Positions 1 through 6,149 of a DNA stretch of 9,603 bases are shown here, piece by piece. The notes beneath the pieces are model-generated. The model was not told the DNA's origin. It made no database searches and saw only the letters and a program-made list of their open reading frames with translations. The stretch's first letter is position 1; every line of letters begins with the position of its first letter. The stretch covers positions 1 through 9,603 of the forward strand of contig JAJRUE010000108.1 in the NCBI GenBank assembly GCA_024277955.1, given 5' to 3'. The position numbers and the translations under genes were made by a program. The DNA comes from Alphaproteobacteria bacterium. GTDB taxonomy: Bacteria > Pseudomonadota > Alphaproteobacteria > Rhodobacterales > Rhodobacteraceae.

Positions 1-937
1 AGCGGTAGTTCTGTTCCAGCCGCACCACATGGGCGCCGGGAAAATCCTTTTCAAACCGCAGGATATTGCCCACCTCGGCCCCGCGCCAGCCATAGATCGA
101 CTGGTCGTCGTCGCCCACGCAGCAGATGTTCTTGTGCCCCGCCGCCAGCAGCCGCAGCCACAGGTATTGGGCGACGTTGGTATCCTGGTATTCGTCCACC
201 AGGATATAGCGGAACCAGCGCTGGTATTGCGCCAGGATATCGTCGTGGCGCTGCAATATGGTGACCACATGCAGCAGCAGGTCGCCGAAATCGGCGGCGT
301 TCAGGGTTGCCAGCCGGTCCTGATATTGCGCGTAAAGCAGATGCGCGGCGTTGTTGAAGGCGGCGGTTTCGCCGGCGGGCAGCTTTTCCGGCGTCCAGGC
401 GCGGTTCTTCCAGCCGTCGATGACATGGGCCAGCTGGCGCGCCGGCCAGCGCTTTTCGTCGATGCCGGCGGCCTGGATCAGCTGTTTCAGCAGGCGGATC
501 TGGTCGTCGGTGTCGAGGATGGTGAAATTGCTTTTCAGCCCCACCAGTTCGGCGTGCCGGCGCAGCATCCTGACGCAGATCGCGTGGAAGGTGCCCAGCC
601 AGGGCATGCCCTCGACGGTCTGGCCCAAGAGCGCGCCGACGCGGTCCTTCATCTCGCGCGCGGCCTTGTTGGTGAAGGTCACCGCCAGGATTTCGTTGGG
701 CCGCGCGCGGCCGGTGTTCAGCAGATGCGCGATGCGCGTGGTCAGCGCCTTGGTCTTGCCGGTGCCCGCGCCCGCCAGCATCAGCACCGGCCCGTCGAGA
801 TGTTCGACCGCCTCGCGCTGGGCCGGGTTCAGCGCGTCCAGATAGGGCGCGCCGCGCGCCGCCGCGCCCCGGGCCATCGCCCGGGCCGAAAGCGAGGACG
901 CGGCCTCGAAGGCTTCGTTTTCGTCAAAACTGCTCAT
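1..937 (-). CDS. uvrD: ATP-dependent DNA helicase UvrD/PcrA, N-terminal part (runs off the left edge)
   Basis: Superfamily 1A 3'-5' DNA helicase of the UvrD/PcrA group, acting in nucleotide excision and mismatch repair and in clearing stalled replication or transcription. Read on the minus strand, 312 codons are present. Visible motifs, numbered from the ATG at 937, are the Q-motif region LNPAQREAV (36-44), Walker A AGAGTGKT (55-62), motif Ia TFTNKAAREM (87-96), Walker B LVDEYQDT (246-253), motif III VGDDDQSIYGWRGA (274-287), and the start of motif IV RLEQNYR (306-312). The family is usually 700-800 residues, so the 2A/2B domains and C-terminus lie outside the window. The start at 937 (MSSFDENEAF) is preferred because remembered Rhodobacteraceae homologues begin that way. 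In-frame ATGs at 949 and 985 are alternatives, and none has a strong ribosome-binding site. The gene is divergent from the diguanylate cyclase gene. Confidence 0.95.
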   Translation of the reverse strand, partial: MSSFDENEAFEAASSLSARAMARGAAARGAPYLDALNPAQREAVEHLDGPVLMLAGAGTGKTKALTTRIAHLLNTGRARPNEILAVTFTNKAAREMKDRVGALLGQTVEGMPWLGTFHAICVRMLRRHAELVGLKSNFTILDTDDQIRLLKQLIQAAGIDEKRWPARQLAHVIDGWKNRAWTPEKLPAGETAAFNNAAHLLYAQYQDRLATLNAADFGDLLLHVVTILQRHDDILAQYQRWFRYILVDEYQDTNVAQYLWLRLLAAGHKNICCVGDDDQSIYGWRGAEVGNILRFEKDFPGAHVVRLEQNYR

Positions 938-995
938 GGAGCGGACCATAAGGCCATCGCCGGCAAAGGAAAAGAGTGTTCGCATAATGTTCACA

Positions 996-1028
996 CCGGG
1001 TTTCGCGGCCTTTTGCCGGGTTTCGCGG
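996..1028. repeat. 13-bp direct repeat in the uvrD/diguanylate cyclase divergent gap
   Basis: CCGGGTTTCGCGG occurs at 996-1008 and again, identical, at 1016-1028, so the copies start exactly 20 bp (about two helical turns) apart. They lie in the only non-coding DNA between two divergent genes. Spacing and place fit a tandem operator, but no known regulator is recognised, and short repeats of C and G are easily found by chance in such GC-rich DNA. Confidence 0.5.
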
Positions 1029-1088
1029 GCCGGGGTTCACGTTTTTTTCAGACCTGCGCGCCAGAATGAATGCGGGGTGGAAAAGGAA

Positions 1089-1094
1089 AAGGGG
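1089..1094 (+). promoter_or_regulatory. Ribosome-binding site that selects a TTG start for the diguanylate cyclase gene
   Basis: AAGGGG is followed by a 6-nt spacer and then TTG at 1101. The open frame continues upstream to an ATG at 936 overlapping the uvrD start, but those upstream residues look like read-through of non-coding DNA. Neither the GTG at 1077 nor the ATG at 1122 has as good a Shine-Dalgarno sequence. The TTG also puts the first membrane helix at residues 20-39, as expected for this architecture. Confidence 0.6.
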
Positions 1095-1100
1095 AACGTC

Positions 1101-2923
1101 TTGACGACGCGCGACAGAATAATGGGTGCCCTGTGCACCAGGTTTGGCTGCTTTTCACGGTTCATACTGGCCGCAGGGCTGGTGTTTGCCTTTGCGATCG
1201 CCGCGGTGGTCGCCCTGCCCGGCCCGATCGCCGGAAAACTGCTGCAGGACGACATGATCGCGCGCGCGCGCATCTGGGAAACCGGGTTGAAGAACGTGCT
1301 GACCGACGGGCACCGGACCTTTGTGGATGGCACCCTGGCGCCAACCGACGAGTTTGCGCTCAAACTCTTCTTGGACAGTTCCGACATCTACCGGCTGAAA
1401 ATGTTCGACGCGGCCGGCCGGGTCTTCTATTCGTCGCGCCCCGGCGAGATCGGCAGCGTCACCAACAAACCCTATTTCCGCGATGTGGTCGCCACGGGCC
1501 GGTTCTACTTCAAGCAGGACCTCAAGAATGCCAGCGAAATCGACGGGTTGGCGGCGGGCGCAGGCGGCGGCGAAGAACGTCTGGTCGCCGAGATTTACGT
1601 GCCGGTGATGGTCGACGGGCAGTTCGCCGGGGCGGTGGAATTCTACCGCGACATCACCGAGATTTACGGTCTGTTCCAGCAGCGGGTGAAAATGGCGCTC
1701 GGCGCGCTGGCGGCGGCCGGGGTGGTGCTGAGCCTCGGGGCGGTCGGCGCGATCCTGTTTGCCGGCCAGCGGCGGCTGAAACACATGCGCGACCGCGCCG
1801 AAAAGGAACAAAGGCTGATGGCCGAACAGGTGCGGCTGACGCGCGAGGTGCGGCTGCTGTCCGAGCTGAACGAATGGCTGCAGTCCTCGCGCTCGCTGGA
1901 AGAGCTGTTCGACATGGTCAGCGCCTTCATGTCGCGGCTGCTGGTGGATTGCGCCGGCTCGATCTACGTCTATTCCAATTCGCGCGACGTGCTGGACGGC
2001 GCCTGCAGCTGGAACGGCGGCGAGCTGCACGACCACATCCGCCCGGAAAGCTGCTGGGGTCTGCGGCGCGGGCGCACCTATGCCTTTGGCACCAGCGAGA
2101 TCGATTTCGTCTGCGAACATGTGGATGGCGAGGTGCATCAGGGCCAGCCCTATTTCTGTTTTCCGGTGCTGGCGCATGGCGAAACCGTGGGGCTGATGCA
2201 CCTGATGCCGATCCACGGGATCAGCGACGAAGCGTTCCAGAACATGCGCCGCCTGGCGCAGATGTGCGCCGAACAGATTTCGCTGGCGATCGCCAATGTG
2301 CGGATGCGCGACCAGCTGCATCACCAGTCGGTGCGCGACCCGCTGACCGGTCTGTTCAACCGCCGCTATTTCCTGGAAACCCTGCGCAAGCACCTTGAGG
2401 GGGCGAAATCCCGGCACGAAGCGCTGTCGATCCTGTCCATCGACGTGGACCATTTCAAGAAATTCAACGACAACCACGGTCACGATGCCGGCGACATGGT
2501 GCTGCGCGCGGTCGGCTCGACCCTGGAACACCAGTGCGACGGCGACGAAACCCCGTGCCGGTTCGGTGGCGAGGAATTCGTGGTGATGCTGCCGGGCACC
2601 GACGCCGCCGCCGCCGCCCAGCGCGCCGAAGCGATCCGCGCGGCTGTGGAAAGATCTCGGTGCGCTACGGCGAAAAGACCCTGCCGCGGATCACGATTTC
2701 CACCGGGATGGCCGCCTACCCGGCGCATGGCGCGATGCCGCAGGATCTGCTCAAGGCCGCCGACAATGCGCTGTATGACGCCAAGGCGAACGGGCGCAAT
2801 CAGGTCTGTGTGGCCGGCGGCGAAGGCGCGCCGGCCCAGGCCCCGGTGATCGCGGCGATCAAGCCGGCGGCGGTGCCCGCACAAAAACCCGCGAAAAAGC
2901 CCCGCCCCGCAGCCAAGGGCTGA
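1101..2923 (+). pseudogene. Membrane sensor diguanylate cyclase (Cache/PAS-like, GAF, GGDEF), frameshifted
   Basis: Diguanylate cyclases join two GTP into the second messenger cyclic di-GMP. From the TTG start the order is: membrane helix about 20-39; extracytoplasmic sensing domain about 40-196 with a Cache/PAS-like core around 96-135 and 165-183; second helix about 199-221; charged, probably coiled-coil linker 225-262; GAF domain about 265-403 with CWGLRRGR (318-325), CEH (338-340) and C353; then GGDEF domain from 411. The latter shows DPLTGLFNRR (413-422), metal-binding D448 and D450, and the active-site variant GGEEF (489-493). No RxxD inhibitory site precedes it; the residues there are DGDE. 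At 2649-2653 the frame breaks: the initial frame carries 65 unrelated Arg/Pro-rich residues to a stop at 2849, while the other frame continues the family sequence (KISVRYG, ITISTGMAAYP, LLKAADNALYDAKANGR) to 2923. Restored length is about 607 residues with a Lys/Pro/Ala-rich tail. As read, the product loses the last 90 residues and should be inactive. Confidence 0.85.
2649..2653 (+). other. Frameshift point in the GGDEF domain (apparent loss of one A)
   Basis: The sequence reads GTG-GAA-AGA-TCT in the upstream frame. Adding one A to the run of three (GTG-GAA-AAG-ATC-TCG) gives VEKISVRYG and rejoins the frame that encodes the rest of the GGDEF domain. Three A residues do not form a usual slippery heptamer and no strong pseudoknot is obvious, so a mutation or sequencing/assembly error is more likely than programmed -1 frameshifting. 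Confidence 0.85.
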
Positions 2924-3185
2924 TCCGGACGGGTCGCGCGCGCCGCGAGGCCGTTTCCGCACGGCTGTTGTCGCAAGGTCGTTGTCGCAACCGCCCTTTG
3001 GGCGCGCCGCATACCGGGGCGCGCGGCGCGCGGGGGTGTCGAACGAACGGGTTTGCTTGGAAAACACGAAACTGCTCCGCCCCCGGTGACCTTGCGAAGA
3101 CCGAGGCTCTGGCTGACACTGGGGCCAGGCGCCCGGCCGGGACGCAACGACCCCGACCTCGCCGGCCAAACACGGAGCGACAACC

Positions 3186-3821
3186 ATGACCCGCCGCCCA
3201 AAGTCAACGATCACGGCCACGATCGCCGCCACAATCCCGGCCGCGGTTTCTCACGCCGCTTTGCGGGCGTTGCTGGCGGCGATGATCCTGGCTGCCGCGC
3301 CGATGGCGCGCGCCCACGGTTTCTACGTCACGCTGGTGGTGCCCATCGGCACCTCATTTGAGGCGCAAAACGCGCTGCTTCTGGCCTCAGGCGAACAGGA
3401 CCGGCACGACGCCGAGGAAAGCGACGGCCACCTGGGCGGGCTGGATGTCTACTTTACCCTGATTGCGGAAAACTACCTGACCCTGCCGCCCCGCCCGATC
3501 GTCATGGAGAGCGAACCGGACATCATCGTCATCCTCGCCGACGCGCTGCGCGGACGCGGCATGCAGGGCATGCTTGACGACGCCGGCCCGGTGATCCTCA
3601 AGCTTCCCGCCATCACGCCCGAGGATCAGCGCATTCTTTCGGGCGGGTCGCGCCCCGGGATGGACGCCTTTGCGCCGCGCTACCAGGCGCATTACCGGCG
3701 CGCGCCTAGCCCGGTGGCGACGCTCGCCTATATTGCCGCGCGCCGGATCGACGCCGCCGTGCGCCAACTTGGCGGGGTCGACGATCGGGCGGCGCTGGCG
3801 GCCCTGCTGGGCGGCGGTTGA
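3186..3821 (+). CDS. Exported 211-residue protein, half-size and related in part to type I periplasmic binding proteins
   Basis: Function not established. The ATG has a good ribosome-binding site (GGAG at 3174-3177, 8-nt spacer). The first 43 residues look like a long Sec signal peptide: basic start, hydrophobic stretch about 27-40, and an AxA-type cut after ARA at 41-43. The mature protein is about 168 residues. Its start (FYVTLVVPIGTSFEAQNALLLASGE, in pieces 46-70) has the rhythm of the first strand and helix of LivJ-like (Peripla_BP_6) proteins. Its end (DAFAPRYQAHYRR 160-172, then LAYIAARRIDAAVRQLGG to 197) resembles their C-terminal helix region. Those proteins are normally 350-400 residues, so the middle is missing. 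A conserved-looking DGHLGGLDVYF block lies at 80-90. No transporter permease or ATPase gene is adjacent. The next gene, also for an exported protein, starts 138 bp later, so co-transcription is possible. Confidence 0.8.
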   Translation: MTRRPKSTITATIAATIPAAVSHAALRALLAAMILAAAPMARAHGFYVTLVVPIGTSFEAQNALLLASGEQDRHDAEESDGHLGGLDVYFTLIAENYLTLPPRPIVMESEPDIIVILADALRGRGMQGMLDDAGPVILKLPAITPEDQRILSGGSRPGMDAFAPRYQAHYRRAPSPVATLAYIAARRIDAAVRQLGGVDDRAALAALLGGG

Positions 3822-3840
3822 GACAGGCTTTGCCTTTTGC

Positions 3841-3880
3841 GCCGGGGTTTGGTTGATTGGCCCCGGCAGCCGACGCCGGG
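3841..3880 (+). repeat. Two overlapping, mutually exclusive inverted repeats before the Sel1 gene
   Basis: GCCGGGG (3841-3847) pairs with CCCCGGC (3861-3867) across a 13-nt loop. CCCGGC (3862-3867) can instead pair with GCCGGG (3875-3880) across a 7-nt loop. The middle arm is shared, so only one hairpin can form at a time. They lie in the 138-nt gap between the two exported-protein genes. No U-tract follows either hairpin, so neither is a standard intrinsic terminator. Such short GC-rich arms may be chance. Confidence 0.4.
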
Positions 3881-3959
3881 CGCACGACCAGGCGACCGAC
3901 CGACCCGAAACCGGGCCGATGCCCCGAACCAACCCTTCGTGAACGGAAAAAACCTTATC

Positions 3960-4691
3960 ATGTCTGCAGTTGCAAAATTTCTGGCGGCGGCGGCAGCGGT
4001 GCTGGCGCTCGCGTTTGGCGGCGCCGCCCTTGCCCGCTCCGACCGGTATTCCCCGAAAAACGACGACGCGGTCGCCTTGCTGCGGGATGGGAAGATCGCC
4101 GAGGCCTTGCAGATACTCGAGCCCCTGGCCGAAGCGGGCGATGCGCGCGCCCTGTCGAACCTGGCCATCGTCTACGATCGCGGCTACGGGGTCGCGCCCG
4201 ATGCGCAAAAGGCGCTGCGCCTGACCCGGCTGTCCGCCCAGCAGGGCTTTGCCCCGGCGATGTTCGACCTGGCGGTGAACTACCTGCAGGGCAACGCCAC
4301 CCCGGTGGACACCGACGCGGCCTTGCTCTGGCTGCGGCGCGCGGTCGACCAGGGCTATGACCCGGCGCAATACACGCTGGGGCTGCTTTACCGCTCGGGG
4401 CGCGGGGTCGAACAGGATGACGCCGCCGCCTTTGCGCTGTTTTCGGCGGCGGCGCGCCAGGGCAACCGGCGGGCGCAGTTCCAGCTGATCGGCGCCTACC
4501 GGGACGGGGCCGGCACCGCGCGCGATGCACAGCTGTCCTACATGTGGGCCTGGATCGCGGCGCAAAACGGCGAACAGCGCGCGGTCGAGAGCCTGGCGCA
4601 CCACGCCGCCGGCCTGTCCCCCCAGGCCGTGGCCGAGGCCGAACGCCGGGGCCGGCGCTGCATCGACAGCGGCTATGCGGATTGTGGTTGA
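3960..4691 (+). CDS. Exported Sel1-repeat (TPR-like) protein
   Basis: Sel1 repeats are about 36-residue helix pairs that form protein-binding solenoids; the partner here is unknown. The 243-residue protein starts with a signal peptide (MSAVAKFLAAAAAVLALAF; likely cut after ALA at 23-25), which is why the ATG at 3960 is chosen over the in-frame ATG at 3837, whose extra 41 residues look non-coding. Four repeats follow: 61-96 (VYDRGYGV), 97-132 (NYLQGNATPV), 133-168 (LLYRSGRGV) and 169-204 (AYRDGAGT), each ending in a QG or NG turn. The C-terminus holds two cysteines eight residues apart (C234, C242), which could form a disulfide in the periplasm. The ribosome-binding site is weak (GGAA at 3945-3948). 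A role in envelope assembly or signalling would be inference only. Confidence 0.92.
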   Translation: MSAVAKFLAAAAAVLALAFGGAALARSDRYSPKNDDAVALLRDGKIAEALQILEPLAEAGDARALSNLAIVYDRGYGVAPDAQKALRLTRLSAQQGFAPAMFDLAVNYLQGNATPVDTDAALLWLRRAVDQGYDPAQYTLGLLYRSGRGVEQDDAAAFALFSAAARQGNRRAQFQLIGAYRDGAGTARDAQLSYMWAWIAAQNGEQRAVESLAHHAAGLSPQAVAEAERRGRRCIDSGYADCG

Positions 4692-4732
4692 ACGCGGCGC
4701 GGCCTGCCCCGGCGTTCGGACCGGGCGGAAAC

Positions 4733-4771
4733 GGGACGGGCGGTGGCGGGACGGGCGGTGGCGGGACGGGC
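4733..4771 (+). repeat. 15-bp G-rich tandem repeat (2.6 copies), G-quadruplex-type motif
   Basis: The unit GGGACGGGCGGTGGC is present at 4733-4747 and 4748-4762 without mismatch, with a partial third copy at 4763-4771. This gives six GGG tracts on the plus strand, separated by 2, 7, 2, 7 and 2 bases, satisfying the usual G3+N1-7 pattern for an intramolecular G-quadruplex. It lies 43 bp before the start of the LldD-like gene, probably in its promoter or 5' untranslated region. Confidence 0.8.
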
Positions 4772-4814
4772 ATTTCGAGTGGCGGCGCGCTGGCGGCTGG
4801 GCTAATCAGGCGGC

Positions 4815-5951
4815 ATGGATCTTGACCGCCGCTTCCCCGCGATAAGCGACCTGGCCGCCCGCGCGCGGCGCCGGATCCCGCATTTCGTGTGGGAGTTTCT
4901 GGACAGCGGCACCGGCGGCGAAAACACCCTGCGGCGCAACCGCGAGAAATTGGACGAGATCCGGCTGGCCCAGCCGGTGCTGCTGGGCGAGGTCGCGCCC
5001 GATCTGGAAACCGCGTTTCTGGGCCAGCGCTGGTCGGTGCCCTTCGGGATTGCGCCGGTGGGCATGTCGGGGCTGGTCTGGCCGGATGCCGAACGGCTGC
5101 TGGCGCGGCTTGCGCGGGCACAAGACCTGCCCTACTGCCTGTCCACCGTGGCCGCGCAGCCCCCGGAAACGGTGGGCCCCCTGACCGGCGGGCGCGGCTG
5201 GTTCCAGCTGTATCCGCCGCGCGACGCACGTATCCGCGCCGACATGCTGGCGCGCGTCGGGGCGAGCGGCTTCGACACGCTGGTGCTGACCGTGGATGTG
5301 CCGGTGGCCAGCCGGCGCGAACGCCAGACCCGGGGCGGGCTGACCCAGCCGCCGAAGCTCACCCCGCGCCTGGCCTGGCAGGTCGCCGCCTGCCCTGCCT
5401 GGGCCCTTGGCATGGCGCGCCACGGGATGCCGCGCATGCGGCTGATCGACAGCTATGCCGACACCCGCACGGCGCTGCCCTCGACGGCGCATGCGGGCTA
5501 TCTGCTGCGCACCGCGCCGGACTGGGACTACCTGGACGAGCTGCGCCGCGAATGGCCGGGCAAGCTGATCGTCAAGGGGGTCTTGCGCGGCGAAGATGCG
5601 CGCCGCCTGCGCGAGGCCGGGGTGGATGCGGTCTGGGTCTCGAACCACGCCGGGCGGCAGTTCGACGCGGCGCCGGCGAGCATCGAGGCGCTGCCGGCGG
5701 TGCGCGCCGCGGTGGGGCCGGAGTTTCCGCTGATCGCCGACAGCGGCATCTGCGGCGGGCTGGACATCCTGCGCGCGATCGCGCTGGGGGCGGATTTCGT
5801 GATGCTGGGGCGGGCCTGGCTTTATGGGCTGGGCGCGTTGGGCGCGCGCGGCGCGGCGCATGTGGCCGATATCCTGCGCGCCGACATGATCGCCAACATG
5901 GGGCAGATGGCGCTTGGCCGTCCGGCCGAGGTGCGCGACCGGCGGCTGTAG
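4815..5951 (+). CDS. FMN-dependent alpha-hydroxy-acid dehydrogenase/oxidase, LldD-like (probable L-lactate to pyruvate)
   Basis: Member of the LldD/glycolate oxidase/flavocytochrome b2 family, which oxidises L-2-hydroxy acids to 2-oxo acids with FMN in a (beta/alpha)8 barrel. At 378 residues it is full length. Key sites, matched by eye to spinach glycolate oxidase: Y133 (WFQLY), D161 (LTVDVP), R168 (SRRER), K254 (IVKGVL), the catalytic base H278 and substrate-binding R281 (SNHAGRQFD), and the phosphate-binding segments DSGICGG (309-315) and LGRAW (331-335). The tyrosine that binds the substrate carboxylate (Y24 in spinach) is phenylalanine here (F28). An in-frame TAA at 4803 makes the ATG at 4815 the first possible ATG; the ribosome-binding site is weak (AGGCGG). 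No signal peptide or heme domain is seen. The next gene, pyruvate carboxylase, would consume pyruvate, which favours lactate as substrate, but other hydroxy acids are possible. Confidence 0.9.
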   Translation: MDLDRRFPAISDLAARARRRIPHFVWEFLDSGTGGENTLRRNREKLDEIRLAQPVLLGEVAPDLETAFLGQRWSVPFGIAPVGMSGLVWPDAERLLARLARAQDLPYCLSTVAAQPPETVGPLTGGRGWFQLYPPRDARIRADMLARVGASGFDTLVLTVDVPVASRRERQTRGGLTQPPKLTPRLAWQVAACPAWALGMARHGMPRMRLIDSYADTRTALPSTAHAGYLLRTAPDWDYLDELRREWPGKLIVKGVLRGEDARRLREAGVDAVWVSNHAGRQFDAAPASIEALPAVRAAVGPEFPLIADSGICGGLDILRAIALGADFVMLGRAWLYGLGALGARGAAHVADILRADMIANMGQMALGRPAEVRDRRL

Positions 5952-5992
5952 CCGCCCCGGGCCGCGCGCGCCATGGCGGCCAGGTGCGGCGG

Positions 5993-6038
5993 TGCAAGGT
6001 TTTTGCAAAAACCTTGCAAGGCGCTTGCAAGCGCCTTG
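5993..6038. promoter_or_regulatory. 11-bp-phased TGCAA array forming two overlapping palindromes, candidate pyc operator
   Basis: TGCAA begins at 5993, 6004, 6015 and 6026, exactly 11 bp apart. The array contains a perfect 26-bp palindrome (5993-6018) centred on TTTTTGCAAAAA and a perfect 22-bp palindrome (6017-6038) centred on CTTGCAAG. The junction CCTTGCAAGG (6012-6021) is palindromic too. The centre of the first contains TTTGCAAA, the site I recall for ScfR-type regulators (PccR in Rhodobacter, RamB in Corynebacterium). TTGCAAG-GCG-CTTGCAA at 6014-6030 also resembles LacI-family operators. It lies 112 bp before pyc. As RNA it could fold into hairpins, but no U-tract follows, so an operator fits better than a terminator for the upstream gene. 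Confidence 0.7.
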
Positions 6039-6097
6039 GCGCCCGGCGGCAGGCGGCGCGCGCAACCCCGGCGACGCTGCGTAACTTCGCCCGTTTA

Positions 6098-6108
6098 CTG
6101 CAGTGCAG
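6098..6108. promoter_or_regulatory. PhaR-type site CTGC-N3-GCAG upstream of pyc
   Basis: CTGCAGTGCAG fits CTGCN3-4GCAG, the form I recall for PhaR of Rhodobacter sphaeroides, the repressor that senses polyhydroxybutyrate. It lies 41 bp before the pyc start, where a repressor could act, and is flanked by TTTAC (6094-6098) and GTAAA (6116-6120). The motif has only eight fixed positions, so chance is a real alternative. Confidence 0.4.
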
Positions 6109-6137
6109 AAAATTCGTAAAAGCGCCGCAACCGCCCC

Positions 6138-6143
6138 AAGGAG
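6138..6143 (+). promoter_or_regulatory. Strong ribosome-binding site of pyc
   Basis: AAGGAG with a 6-nt spacer before the ATG at 6150, the best Shine-Dalgarno sequence in the window. It fixes the start of pyc. Confidence 0.85.
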
Positions 6144-6149
6144 CACCGC

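Noticed and set aside
29..1069. Plus-strand open frame of 346 codons at the left edge
   Set aside because: Shadow of uvrD, whose helicase motifs read clearly on the minus strand.
936..1100. N-terminal extension of the diguanylate cyclase from ATG 936
   Set aside because: It would overlap the uvrD start, lacks a ribosome-binding site, and puts about 55 nondescript residues before the first membrane helix. TTG at 1101 has a good Shine-Dalgarno sequence.
2649..2655. Programmed -1 ribosomal frameshifting in the cyclase gene
   Set aside because: GGAAAGA is not a known slippery heptamer and no strong downstream structure is evident. A lost base is simpler.
2924..3185. Gap between the cyclase gene and the exported 211-residue protein
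   Set aside because: It contains GTTGTCGCAA twice (2967-2976, 2981-2990), a small CGCCC/GGGCG hairpin (2992-3004) and a 73-codon Arg-rich open frame. None is strong enough to call a terminator, operator or gene.
3825..3838. Possible terminator AGGC-TTT-GCCT-TTT after the 211-residue protein gene
   Set aside because: A stem of only 4 bp and a U-tract of 3-4 are too weak for intrinsic termination.
3837..3959. N-terminal extension of the Sel1 protein from ATG 3837
   Set aside because: The 41 added residues are Arg/Pro-rich and would bury a good signal peptide. The hairpins at 3841-3880 also lie here.
5993..6038. Palindromes as a rho-independent terminator of the LldD-like gene
   Set aside because: Neither hairpin is followed by a U-tract, and the exact 11-bp phasing of four boxes is better explained by protein binding.
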